Source of the DNA: Acidipropionibacterium sp.
GTDB taxonomy: Bacteria > Actinomycetota > Actinomycetes > Propionibacteriales > Propionibacteriaceae
Reading direction: 5' to 3'
NCBI GenBank assembly: GCA_022647765.1
Contig: JALCLH010000001.1
Coordinates: forward strand, 397,152 to 461,151
Length of the DNA: 64,000 nt
Positions 41,020 through 49,268 of this stretch are shown piece after piece. The position numbers and the translations under genes were made by a program. Under the pieces are notes generated by a model, which was not told the DNA's origin, ran no database searches, and worked only from the letters and a program-made list of their open reading frames with translations. Each line of letters begins with the position of its first letter. Positions within the stretch are counted from its first letter, which is position 1.

Positions 41020-41604
41020 ATGAACACCAGCCATCGCCGCTCCGACGCTCCTCGTGATCTCCTCATCGAGACCCATGATCTGCGCCGTCGTGCGGGCCAG
41101 ATGTTGCAGATGCACCGCAGCGCTCACGCTCCGGCGGATTTCGGCGTGGACATGATCGGCGTTCCCGAGAACTCGGCCGTCGACCTGGACCTGCGTCTGG
41201 AGTCGGTGATCGAAGGAGTTCTCGTGACCGGAACCGCCGAGGTCACACTGACCGGGGAGTGTTCACGGTGCCTGGAACCGATCGAGGAGGAGTCCTCCTT
41301 CGACTTCCAGGAGCTGTACTTCTACTCCGGCCAGGATGCCGAGGAGGATGCCTACCGGGTGAGCGACGAGGAGGAGATCGACCTCGAGCCCGTCCTGCGC
41401 GAGGCGGTGGTGCTGAACCTTCCGTTCACCCCGCTGTGCCGCCGGGACTGCGCCGGGTTGTGCCCCGACTGCGGCGTGAATCTCAACGAGCATCCCGATC
41501 ACGACCACGGGGAGCGGATCGACCCACGTTGGGCGGCGCTGAGGGATCCACGGCTGAAGGATCTCGGCACCGCCTCCGCGGAGTCCGGTCCGGACCGGTC
41601 CTAG
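41020..41604 (+). CDS. DUF177 (YceD-like) protein
   Basis: 194 residues. The family pattern is visible in [19 protein letters not shown] and in the C-terminal Cys cluster [16 protein letters not shown], which may bind zinc. YceD-family proteins are encoded directly upstream of rpmF in most bacteria and are linked to 23S rRNA or L32 accumulation. ATG 41020 follows TTGAAGGGA. The acidic segment at about 105-130 ([17 protein letters not shown]) is usual for the family. Confidence 0.92.
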   Translation: MNTSHRRSDAPRDLLIETHDLRRRAGQMLQMHRSAHAPADFGVDMIGVPENSAVDLDLRLESVIEGVLVTGTAEVTLTGECSRCLEPIEEESSFDFQELYFYSGQDAEEDAYRVSDEEEIDLEPVLREAVVLNLPFTPLCRRDCAGLCPDCGVNLNEHPDHDHGERIDPRWAALRDPRLKDLGTASAESGPDRS

Positions 41605-41671
41605 GAACGTACGGCACACACATGAACCGCGGAGTCGCCGGTCGGCGGCACCGCACAACGAGGAGAAGATC

Positions 41672-41863
41672 GTGGCTGTCCCGAAGCGGAAGATGTCCCG
41701 CAGCAACACCCGGAGCCGTCGTTCGCAGTGGAAGGCGGCCACTGTGACGCTGGTGGACTGCGCCAACCCGGCCTGCCAGCAGAAGCACCTGCCGCACACC
41801 GCGTGCCCGTCCTGCGGTCAGTACGGCGCCCGCGGCGACCAGCGTCAGGTCACCGAGGCCTGA
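41672..41863 (+). CDS. rpmF: 50S ribosomal protein bL32
   Basis: 63 residues: [20 protein letters not shown], then the four-cysteine zinc motif [23 protein letters not shown] 41672 follows CGAGGAGAAG. Its TGA overlaps the rnc ATG by one base. Confidence 0.97.
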   Translation: MAVPKRKMSRSNTRSRRSQWKAATVTLVDCANPACQQKHLPHTACPSCGQYGARGDQRQVTEA

Positions 41864-42633
41864 TGAGCGACTGCTCCGAACCGGAGCAGAGCGTGGCGGC
41901 GCACCAGGGGGATCCCGCATCCGATGCGGGCTGGCCCTTCCTGGCACTGCTCGAGGAGCTGGGAATCGCTATCGATCCTCAGCTCCTTCGTCTTGCCCTC
42001 ACACATCGCTCCTACGCCTTCGAGAACGGCGGCATCCCGACCAACGAGAGGTTGGAGTTCCTCGGTGATGCGGTGCTGGAGGTCGGCGTCACCGAGTACC
42101 TGTACAAGTCCTTCCCGGCCTTCGCGGAGGGGCGGATGGCCAAGCTGCGCGCCGCGGTGGTGAGCACCGTCTCCCTGGGAGAGGTGGCGCGCAGTCTGGA
42201 GATCGGTCCGCGGGTGCTGCTGGGCCGGGGCGAGGAGCTCACCGGCGGGCACAACAAGACCCATCTGCTGGCCGACACCACCGAGGCCCTGCTGGGTGCG
42301 GTGACCCTGTCGGCCGGTCTGGCCGAGGGGGTGCGGTTGGTTCATCACCTCTTCGACCCCAGGATCGACGAGGCGGTGCGCTCCGGGGCCGGCACCGACT
42401 GGAAGACCGCGCTGCAGGAGATGTGCGCCCAGCTGCACATCGCGGCCCCCGAGTACCGGATCACCGGCTCGGGGCCCGATCACGACCGCCGATACCTGGC
42501 CCGAGCCGTCGTCGACGGCCGGGAGCGGGACGGCTACGTCGGCCACAACAAGAAGGAGGCCGAGCTGGGCGCCGCCCGGCTGGCCATCGACGATCTGGTG
42601 GCGGACCACCACATCTCGGTACCGGATGCCTGA
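41863..42633 (+). CDS. rnc: Ribonuclease III
   Basis: 256 residues. The RNase III signature NERLEFLGDAVLEV (about 60-73) carries the acidic metal ligands; a second acidic cluster is in ADTTEALLGAV. The double-stranded RNA-binding domain (about 180-250) has DWKTALQEMCAQL and GHNKKEAELGAARLA. It cleaves rRNA precursors and structured RNA. The N-terminal 20 residues are poorly conserved; ATG 41863 overlaps rpmF. Confidence 0.96.
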   Translation: MSDCSEPEQSVAAHQGDPASDAGWPFLALLEELGIAIDPQLLRLALTHRSYAFENGGIPTNERLEFLGDAVLEVGVTEYLYKSFPAFAEGRMAKLRAAVVSTVSLGEVARSLEIGPRVLLGRGEELTGGHNKTHLLADTTEALLGAVTLSAGLAEGVRLVHHLFDPRIDEAVRSGAGTDWKTALQEMCAQLHIAAPEYRITGSGPDHDRRYLARAVVDGRERDGYVGHNKKEAELGAARLAIDDLVADHHISVPDA

Positions 42634-43537
42634 GCTGCCCGAGGTCGAGACGATCAGGGCGGGTCTGGCGGCCCGGATCGCCGGCCGGAGGGTCGACGGC
42701 GTCACCGTCCTCGACCAGCGCTCGGTGAGGAATCAGCTCGGGGGAGTCGCGGCATTTCGCGGCGGCCTGCTCGGTCGCACCCTGATGGCCCCGCGCCGGC
42801 GCGGCAAGTACCTGTGGTTTCCGCTGAAGGCGCCGGGAGAAGCCGCGCCCACCGATGCGCTGCTGTGCCACCTGGGGATGAGCGGGCAGTTCCGGGTGGA
42901 TGACGCCGGGGCGCCGCCGCAGCGCCACCTCCGCATTGCTATCGAGCTGAGTGGTGTCGAGCTGGACGACGCCGAGCAGCTGCGGTTCGTCGACCAGCGG
43001 CTGTTCGGCGGCCTGCGGATCAGCTCCGGCGGGGCCGGGCTGCCGGCCGAGATCGCCCACATCGGGCTGGACCCCTTCGACCCCGGCTTCGATCCGGCGG
43101 TGGCCGCCGCCCGCCTTCGAGCCCGCCGGACCAGCCTGAAACGGGCCCTGCTCGACCAGACCCTGGTCTCGGGGATCGGCAACATCTACGCCGATGAGAC
43201 CCTGTGGCGGGCCCGCCGCCACCCGGAGACGCCGACCGCCCGGTTGCGCCCGTCCGAGGCCGCCGGGCTGTACCTCACCGCACGCCAGGTGATGGCCGAG
43301 GCCCTGCAGGCCGGCGGCACCTCCTTCGACGCGCTCTACGTGCGGGTCAACGGACAGTCGGGATACTTCGACCGGCGTCTCAACGTCTACGGGCGAGCCG
43401 GCAAGCCGTGCCCGCGATGCGGCGCCCCGATCATCCGGATGTCCTTCATGAATCGCTCCTCGCACCTGTGCCCGCGCTGTCAGCGATGGCCCAGAGGAGT
43501 GCCCAGGCCCCCGGTGCCGGTAGGATCGCAGAAATGA
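42626..43537 (+). CDS. mutM: Formamidopyrimidine-DNA glycosylase
   Basis: 303 residues. Begins MPELPEVETIRAGL, with Pro2 the Schiff-base nucleophile and Glu3; Lys59-type residue is in RRRGKYLWF. The H2TH region SGIGNIYADETLWRA and a C-terminal zinc finger (CPRCGAPIIRM ... HLCPRCQ) are present. It removes 8-oxoguanine. The gene overlaps rnc by 8 bases, so the two are coupled. Confidence 0.97.
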   Translation: MPELPEVETIRAGLAARIAGRRVDGVTVLDQRSVRNQLGGVAAFRGGLLGRTLMAPRRRGKYLWFPLKAPGEAAPTDALLCHLGMSGQFRVDDAGAPPQRHLRIAIELSGVELDDAEQLRFVDQRLFGGLRISSGGAGLPAEIAHIGLDPFDPGFDPAVAAARLRARRTSLKRALLDQTLVSGIGNIYADETLWRARRHPETPTARLRPSEAAGLYLTARQVMAEALQAGGTSFDALYVRVNGQSGYFDRRLNVYGRAGKPCPRCGAPIIRMSFMNRSSHLCPRCQRWPRGVPRPPVPVGSQK

Positions 43538-44124
43538 CCACGAGTAGTTCCCCCACCGGCGGGCACCGCCGCAATCTGGTGGAGTTCGTCAAGTTCGGCA
43601 TGGTCGGGGGATCCGGCGTTCTGGTGAACATGCTGGTCGCCATCGTGATGAACAAGGCCAACGGAGGGCCCGGGAACTCCCAGGAGATCCTGTTCAACCT
43701 GTTCGGAACCCAGTGGAACTTCCGGTTCACCAGCCTGGTGTGGATCGTCGGGTTCGTCGTCTCCAACGTCACCAACTTCCAGCTCAACCGCACCTGGACC
43801 TTCAAGCGCGACCAGCGGCGCAGCTGGTGGGCGGAGTTCTGGCCCTTCTTCTCGGTCGGGGCGATCGCCGCCCTCATCGGCATGTTCATCAAGATCGCGC
43901 TCACCAACCCGGCATCGGTGTTCTACCTCTCCGCCCCCTTCTTCCACGAGATGACCGGCTTCCACTCGCGGGAGTACTGGGCGCAGATCATCACCATCGT
44001 CATCACGATGCCGATCAACTTCATCGTCAACAAGCTGTGGACCTTCCGCAAGGTGCGCCATCACGACGAGCCCTCGGAGCCCGCGACTCCGCTCGGCCCC
44101 CGAGCGAAGGTGAAGAGCTCCTGA
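43534..44124 (+). CDS. GtrA-family membrane protein (putative polyprenyl-linked sugar flippase)
   Basis: 196 residues with four membrane segments (about 20-42, 65-85, 105-125, 150-168). Family marks are FVKFGMVGGSGVLVNML near the start and VSNVTNFQLNRTWTF, repeated late as NFIVNKLWTFRK. GtrA-type proteins flip undecaprenyl-phosphate sugars for surface glycosylation. It overlaps mutM by 4 bases (ATGA). A complete glycosylation module lies 1.5 kb downstream after ftsY. Confidence 0.9.
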   Translation: MTTSSSPTGGHRRNLVEFVKFGMVGGSGVLVNMLVAIVMNKANGGPGNSQEILFNLFGTQWNFRFTSLVWIVGFVVSNVTNFQLNRTWTFKRDQRRSWWAEFWPFFSVGAIAALIGMFIKIALTNPASVFYLSAPFFHEMTGFHSREYWAQIITIVITMPINFIVNKLWTFRKVRHHDEPSEPATPLGPRAKVKSS

Positions 44125-44223
44125 GGATCGGCTGAAAGGACCCTGGGATCGGGTGTCCCGGTTGGGGATCCGTGACGGCCGGATGCACGCTGGAACCGTT
44201 GCGCGGGCAGACCGCCCGGAGCA

Positions 44224-44466
44224 TTGACGGAGAGCGGGCAGTTCACAGTGGAGTTCATATTCATCGTCTCGATGGTGGTCATTCTTCTGGTCGCCGGGGG
44301 AGTCGCCGCGGTCGTGTGGGCCGGGCTTCGCGAGCCCGGACGGCCGGTCGAGGGATCCGGCGTCACGGCGTCCGCGGCGCGGATCGGCCGGGTGCTCGAC
44401 GGGGATGAGGACGCCTCCTCGCTGCTCGGCGCGGTCCGGGTCCCGGTGAGCTCCTCGCACAAGTAG
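44224..44466 (+). CDS. Short single-helix protein with prepilin-like N-terminus
   Basis: 80 residues if the TTG at 44224 is the start. Residues 4-25 read SGQFTVEFIFIVSMVVILLV: a Gly followed by four residues and Glu (G-x4-E) in front of a hydrophobic helix, the pattern of type IV/Tad-type prepilins and TadE-like proteins. The rest is short and Ala/Val/Ser-rich. No pilus genes are in the window. The codon use looks coding, but the start codon is weak and no family was recognised; it could also be a small membrane protein linked to ftsY. Confidence 0.55.
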   Translation: MTESGQFTVEFIFIVSMVVILLVAGGVAAVVWAGLREPGRPVEGSGVTASAARIGRVLDGDEDASSLLGAVRVPVSSSHK

Positions 44467-44509
44467 GTCGCATGGGTCGCGCGAGTGAGGGCCCCGGTAG
44501 GATCGTCGC

Positions 44510-45655
44510 GTGCCAATCTCCATGATCTTCGTGTGGACGCTCTTCGGCGTCCTGGTTCTGGCCATCGTTGTCGGGGTGTCTGTCGCCCTCGTCAACCGCT
44601 ACCGGGTCGTCAAGGGCCGCAAGGCCCCTGCCGAGGTGGAGGCCCCGCCTGCCGAGCCGCCCAGTGAGCAGCCGACCGGTGAGCCGGAGGCCGAGGAGCC
44701 GGCCGCCGTCGTCGCGGAGCCGGAGGTCCCGGAGGCCCCCGCATCGAGGATGGCGCGGCTGCGCCGGCGGCTGGCCGGCAGCAACAACGCCCTGGCCCGC
44801 GGCCTGGCCCAACTGCTCAGCGCCGATCGGATCGACGACGAGACCTGGGACGACTTCGAGACCTCCCTCATCACCTCCGACCTGGGAGTCGGCCCCACCA
44901 CCGAACTGGTGGAGAAGCTGCGCGGCGAATTCGCCATCGACGGCGTCGCCGATCCCGGCCAGGCCAGGACGATCCTGCACCGCGAGCTGGTCAATCTGGT
45001 CGATCCCGCAATGGACCGGGGGCTGAACCTGGACCATCCCGAGGGCAGGCCCGCCGTGATCCTCATGGTCGGCGTCAACGGAACCGGCAAGACCACCACC
45101 TGCGGCAAACTGGCCAGGGTGCTGGTGGCCGAGGGACACTCGGTCCTGCTCGGCGCCGCAGACACCTTCCGCGCCGCTGCCAGCGAGCAGTTGCAGACCT
45201 GGGGGGACCGGGTCGGAGTGCGCACCATCAGCAAGGAGGAGGGCGCCGATCCGGCGTCGGTGGCCTACGAGGCGGTCCAGGCGGGCATCGACGAGGGGAT
45301 CGACGTCGTCCTGGTCGACACCGCAGGGCGGCTGCACACCAAGACCGGCCTGATGGATGAGCTCGGCAAGGTCAAGCGGGTCATCGAGAAGCTGGCCCCG
45401 GTCTGCGAGGTGCTGCTGGTGCTGGACGCCACCACCGGTCAGAACGGTCTCACCCAGGCGAGGATCTTCGCCGAGGTGGTCGACGTCTCCGGCATCGTGC
45501 TGAGCAAGCTGGACGGTTCGGCCAAGGGGGGCATCGTCGTCCAGGTGCAGCGCGAGCTCGGCGTCCCCGTTAAGCTGATCGGGCTCGGCGAGGGGCCCGA
45601 CGATCTGGCTCCCTTCGACACCGAGCAGTTCGTCTCGGGACTCATGGGAGAGTAG
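44510..45655 (+). CDS. ftsY: Signal recognition particle receptor FtsY
   Basis: 381 residues. An N-terminal membrane anchor (about 5-28, FVWTLFGVLVLAIVVGVSVA) is followed by an acidic Pro/Glu linker (about 45-80), the N domain and the SRP GTPase domain: MVGVNGTGKTTTCGKLA, DTAGRLHT and SKLDGSAKGG. It docks ribosome-SRP complexes at the membrane. The membrane-anchored form is usual in actinobacteria. In mycobacteria smc sits directly upstream; here that place is held by GtrA and a small protein. Confidence 0.97.
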   Translation: MPISMIFVWTLFGVLVLAIVVGVSVALVNRYRVVKGRKAPAEVEAPPAEPPSEQPTGEPEAEEPAAVVAEPEVPEAPASRMARLRRRLAGSNNALARGLAQLLSADRIDDETWDDFETSLITSDLGVGPTTELVEKLRGEFAIDGVADPGQARTILHRELVNLVDPAMDRGLNLDHPEGRPAVILMVGVNGTGKTTTCGKLARVLVAEGHSVLLGAADTFRAAASEQLQTWGDRVGVRTISKEEGADPASVAYEAVQAGIDEGIDVVLVDTAGRLHTKTGLMDELGKVKRVIEKLAPVCEVLLVLDATTGQNGLTQARIFAEVVDVSGIVLSKLDGSAKGGIVVQVQRELGVPVKLIGLGEGPDDLAPFDTEQFVSGLMGE

Positions 45656-45659
45656 GGCG

Positions 45660-46724
45660 ATGACGCAGATTCCACCAGATGGTCCAGCGGAGGACCCTGG
45701 CGCAGTGGTGCCGATGCGTCTGGACTCGGCCAGGATCGCGGTGCTCATCCCCTGCTACAACGAGGAGGCCACCGTCGAGAAGGTGGTCAGGGACTACCGG
45801 GCCGCCCTTCCACAGGCGGAGGTCTACGTCTACGACAACAACTCCACCGACCGCACCGCGGAGATCGCCGCCGCCCTAGCGACCGACGACGCTCAGGTGC
45901 ACCTGCGGCACGAGTGGCGCCAGGGCAAGGGCAATGTCATTCATTCGATGTTCCGCGACATCGACGCCGACTGCTATGTGATGATCGACGGGGACGACAC
46001 CTACCCCGCCGAGTACGCGCCCCAACTGGCGGAACTGGTGCTGTCGGGCAAGGCGGACATGGCCATCGGCGACCGGCTGTCCACGACCTATGCCGAGGAG
46101 AACAAGCGGCCCTTCCACGAGATGGGCAACAGCGTGGTGCGGGGTCTCATCAATCGGCTGTTCCGGTGCGACATCACCGACATCATGACCGGCTACCGGG
46201 CCTTCTCGCGCACCTTCGTCAAGGGCTTCCCGGTGCTGTCGCGAGGTTTCGAGATCGAGACCGAGATGTCCATCCACGCGGTCGACAAGAACCTCAAGGT
46301 CCGCGAGGTGCCGATCGACTACCGCGATCGGCCCGAGGGATCGGCCTCGAAGCTCAACACCTACTCCGACGGCCTGAAGGTGCTGCGCACCGTGTTCAGG
46401 CTGTTCAAGAACTATCATCCGCTGGCCTTCTTCGGATGGGTCGGCGCCCTCTTCGCGATCGCCTGCATGGTGACCTTCCTCCCGATCTTCGTGGAGTACC
46501 TGAGATCCGGGGAGGTGCCGCGGTACCCCACCCTCATCGTCTCGGTCGCGCTGGGCGTGGCCGCCCTGCTGTGCTGGGCCGTGGCGCTCATTCTCGACGT
46601 CGAGGTGGCCAAGAGCCGGCAGCTGTACGAGGTGATGACGAACTATCACGATCACATCGAGAGACTGATGTTCACGCGTCGCCAGGAGGAGCACAGGACG
46701 GTGGATCAGAGCCGCAATGGCTGA
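45660..46724 (+). CDS. Family 2 glycosyltransferase, polyprenyl-phosphate sugar synthase type
   Basis: 354 residues. The GT2 catalytic domain (about 20-240) has LIPCYNEEATVEKVV, the DxD-type DGDDTYPAEY and a GYRAFSRTFVKGFP segment typical of dolichyl-phosphate-mannose / undecaprenyl-phosphate-sugar synthases. Two C-terminal membrane helices follow (about 255-275, 290-315). It probably loads a sugar from a nucleotide donor onto polyprenyl phosphate at the inner membrane face. It starts 4 bases after ftsY and overlaps the flippase gene by 8 bases. Confidence 0.88.
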   Translation: MTQIPPDGPAEDPGAVVPMRLDSARIAVLIPCYNEEATVEKVVRDYRAALPQAEVYVYDNNSTDRTAEIAAALATDDAQVHLRHEWRQGKGNVIHSMFRDIDADCYVMIDGDDTYPAEYAPQLAELVLSGKADMAIGDRLSTTYAEENKRPFHEMGNSVVRGLINRLFRCDITDIMTGYRAFSRTFVKGFPVLSRGFEIETEMSIHAVDKNLKVREVPIDYRDRPEGSASKLNTYSDGLKVLRTVFRLFKNYHPLAFFGWVGALFAIACMVTFLPIFVEYLRSGEVPRYPTLIVSVALGVAALLCWAVALILDVEVAKSRQLYEVMTNYHDHIERLMFTRRQEEHRTVDQSRNG

Positions 46725-47067
46725 ACCGTCCCGGGTTCCCGCCGCCACGGCTCCGATGGGCATTCTCCTGATGGTGGTGTCCTCGCTGTTCTCCTGCACC
46801 GGACAGCTGATGTGGAAGCTCGGCGCCACTCGCGGAATCGGCGATGTCATCCTCGGCTTCGCCCTCTACGCCGTGGGCGCCCTGCTGATGCTGGTGGCCT
46901 ACCGATTCGGAGAGCTGTCGGTGCTGCAGCCGATCCTCGGGCTCTCCTACGTCCTCAGCCTGCTGGCCGGCTGGGCATGGCTGGGGGAGACCATCACGGT
47001 GGGACGGGTGATCGGCGTCATCGCCGTGGTGGCCGGCGTCGCGATGGTCGCCAGGAGCTCGCGATGA
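46717..47067 (+). CDS. EamA/SMR-like four-helix transporter, first subunit (ArnE-like)
   Basis: 116 residues, four membrane helices of the small multidrug resistance / EamA half-size type (GQLMWKLGATRG, LSVLQPILGLSYVLSLLAGW, GETITVGRVIGVIAVVAG). Pairs of such proteins (ArnE/ArnF) flip undecaprenyl-phosphate-linked sugars. It overlaps both the glycosyltransferase upstream and the second subunit downstream (ATGA). Confidence 0.82.
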   Translation: MAEPSRVPAATAPMGILLMVVSSLFSCTGQLMWKLGATRGIGDVILGFALYAVGALLMLVAYRFGELSVLQPILGLSYVLSLLAGWAWLGETITVGRVIGVIAVVAGVAMVARSSR

Positions 47068-47399
47068 CCGGCCTGGTGTGGTCGGCGCTGCTGGTGATGA
47101 CCCTGCTCGGCTCGTTGGCCAGCTGGATGCTGAAACTGGCCTCGGCGGACCTGCGGCCCACCCATCTGATCCGCGACTGGCACCTGTACGCCGGTGGCGC
47201 GGGATATCTGTGCGCCGCCCTCATCAACATCTGGGTTCTGCGATACATGGATCTGTCGGCGGTGCTGCCGCTGACCGCCCTGACCTATGTGTGGACGCTC
47301 ATCCTGGCGCGTTTGTTCCTGGGTGAGAGGCTCAATCGGTGGAAGATCGGCGGAGTCACCGCCATCCTTCTCGGCGTCGCCCTGATAGCGACAATGTGA
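47064..47399 (+). CDS. EamA/SMR-like four-helix transporter, second subunit (ArnF-like)
   Basis: 111 residues, four membrane helices (VWSALLVMTLLGSLASWMLK, GAGYLCAALINIWVLRYMDL, LTALTYVWTLILARLFLGE, IGGVTAILLGVALIA). Tight coupling to the preceding, related gene suggests a heterodimeric flippase. It starts at ATG 47064 and ends about 18 bases before the GT-C-like gene. Confidence 0.82.
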   Translation: MTGLVWSALLVMTLLGSLASWMLKLASADLRPTHLIRDWHLYAGGAGYLCAALINIWVLRYMDLSAVLPLTALTYVWTLILARLFLGERLNRWKIGGVTAILLGVALIATM

Positions 47400-47417
47400 C
47401 AATGCGAGGTGGGGCCC

Positions 47418-49268
47418 GTGCCCGAAGACGTTGAGGGACCACGAGTGGCGGGCGGCCGTTGGCGCGCCCTCGGAGGACCGGGGGCGTTGCTGATCGCCCT
47501 GGCGGTCTCCGCGCTGCTCATTGCCGCCTGGTGGCTGACCAGCCACGTCGGGACCCCTCGTCCCACCCAGTGGATCGCGATGGCGGCCGGCTGGCTGGTC
47601 CTGGCGGTGGCGATGCGGCTGAGCGTGCGCATCCGGCGTCCCGTGCTGTGGCTGGTGGCCGTGGCGCTGGCCGCGGTGATGGCGCTGATGCGAGTGCTGG
47701 GCGGGCGCTTCGACGTCGCCCTGAAACCGCCGTATCGCCACACCCGGATCTCCCCCTGGTGGGAGTTCGCCGTCGACTGGATCATCGCGACGGCGGTGAT
47801 CTGCGTGCTGCTGGAGTATCTGTCCCGGCCCAGGCCGGTCTGCTCGCAGCCCCTCACCAGACGCCGCAGGATCGGCTGGTGGGTCGGTGCCACGGTGCTG
47901 ATGCTGTTGGCCTGGGCCCCCTATCTGCTGGCCTTCTGGCCCGGCATCGTGGTGCGCGACTCCTGGTCGTCGATCCGGATCGGCACCGGCATGCAGGCCC
48001 TCAACAATCATCACCCGATCGCCTTCTCGCTGCTGGTCGGCCTGTGCATGAGGATCGGCGGCAGCTTCACCGCCGGCACGGCGGTCTTCTCACTGCTGCA
48101 GGGCTTCCTGTTCGCCGCGGGACTGGCGGTGTGCCTGGTCTGGCTGCGCCATCGGGGCGGTCGCTGGCCGGCGATCCTGGGCCTGGTCTGGCTGGCGCTG
48201 GACCCGTCGGTGGCGATGTGGTCGATCAGCATGCAGAAGGACACCCTGTTCAGTCTGGTGATGACCCTGATGATGGTGCTGCTCGCCGAGGCCGGTCTTC
48301 GCGGCTGGTCCTGGCTGGTGCGTCCGTGGCCGCTGGCCGGCTTCCTGGCCGGGCTGGTGGGGCTGTCCTTCACCCGCAACAACGGCACCTACATCGCCGC
48401 CTTCCTGGTCGCGGCGATCAGTCTCTTCCTCATCCCGAGGCTGTTGCGGCCACTGCGGTGCGGGTGGCGCTGGTGGGCGGTGCCGCTCAGCGCCGCCGTC
48501 GTGATGGTCGCCGTGCTGGGCATCCAGGGGCCGGGCTATCGGCGGGCCGGAGTCGTGCCCAGCAACTTCGTCGAATCCGCCGGGCTGCCGCTGCAACAGC
48601 TGGCCTGGGCCAACCGGTACGGGACCCTGACCGCCGATCAGCAGGCGACGCTGCGCAACCTGATGCCTCTGGAACGGATGCGCCAGGACTACAACCCGAC
48701 CCTCTCCGACAACATCAAGTTCGATCCCAAGGGGTTCGACAACGCGTGGCTGAACCACCACCGTCGCGAGTTCATGACCACCTGGGCCGAGGCATTTCCC
48801 GCCAACCGCGCCGGCTACGGCCTGGCCTGGTTCGCCCTGGCCGGTCGCTACCTGGACCCCGGATCGGTGTTCCTCAGAGTGGATCCGGGCACCAAGCGGG
48901 GATCGGGCACCATCGTCATCCATGACCGGGACCGGCTGGACTCCGTCACGGGAGGGTCGGTGAGAGCCGATCAGCTGCTGAGTGCGGCCCGGACCGTGGC
49001 CCGCAATCCCTGGACCGGCGTCACCTATCGGATGCCGCTGGTGATCTGGTCGGCGATCCTGGCGATGTGCTCTGCGCTGCTGGCCAGGCGCCCGCGCGGC
49101 TCCTTGGCCTTCCTGCCGATGGTCGGCATGGTGCTCACCCTGCTGATCGCAGCACCGCTCACCGAGTACCGATATGTGGCGGCCGGCCACGTCGGGCTGC
49201 CGTTCCTGCTGATGGCGCTGTGGGCGGGAGCCCATGATGAGGAGGAGGACGCGGATGCCCGCCGCTGA
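47418..49268 (+). CDS. Large polytopic membrane protein, probable GT-C-type glycosyltransferase (DUF6020-like)
   Basis: 616 residues from GTG 47418 (AGGTGGGG site 8 bases upstream; GTG 47409 is an alternative without a site). Around twelve membrane helices plus an extracytoplasmic stretch (about 395-515) near the C-terminus. A conserved-looking loop FWPGIVVRDSWSSIRIGTG and ALNNHHPIAFSLLVG after helix 5 resembles the acceptor/donor loops of DUF6020/PMT-like enzymes. It would transfer the flipped sugar from polyprenyl phosphate to an envelope polymer or protein. The acceptor is unknown. It overlaps the esterase gene by 14 bases. Confidence 0.75.
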   Translation: MPEDVEGPRVAGGRWRALGGPGALLIALAVSALLIAAWWLTSHVGTPRPTQWIAMAAGWLVLAVAMRLSVRIRRPVLWLVAVALAAVMALMRVLGGRFDVALKPPYRHTRISPWWEFAVDWIIATAVICVLLEYLSRPRPVCSQPLTRRRRIGWWVGATVLMLLAWAPYLLAFWPGIVVRDSWSSIRIGTGMQALNNHHPIAFSLLVGLCMRIGGSFTAGTAVFSLLQGFLFAAGLAVCLVWLRHRGGRWPAILGLVWLALDPSVAMWSISMQKDTLFSLVMTLMMVLLAEAGLRGWSWLVRPWPLAGFLAGLVGLSFTRNNGTYIAAFLVAAISLFLIPRLLRPLRCGWRWWAVPLSAAVVMVAVLGIQGPGYRRAGVVPSNFVESAGLPLQQLAWANRYGTLTADQQATLRNLMPLERMRQDYNPTLSDNIKFDPKGFDNAWLNHHRREFMTTWAEAFPANRAGYGLAWFALAGRYLDPGSVFLRVDPGTKRGSGTIVIHDRDRLDSVTGGSVRADQLLSAARTVARNPWTGVTYRMPLVIWSAILAMCSALLARRPRGSLAFLPMVGMVLTLLIAAPLTEYRYVAAGHVGLPFLLMALWAGAHDEEEDADARR

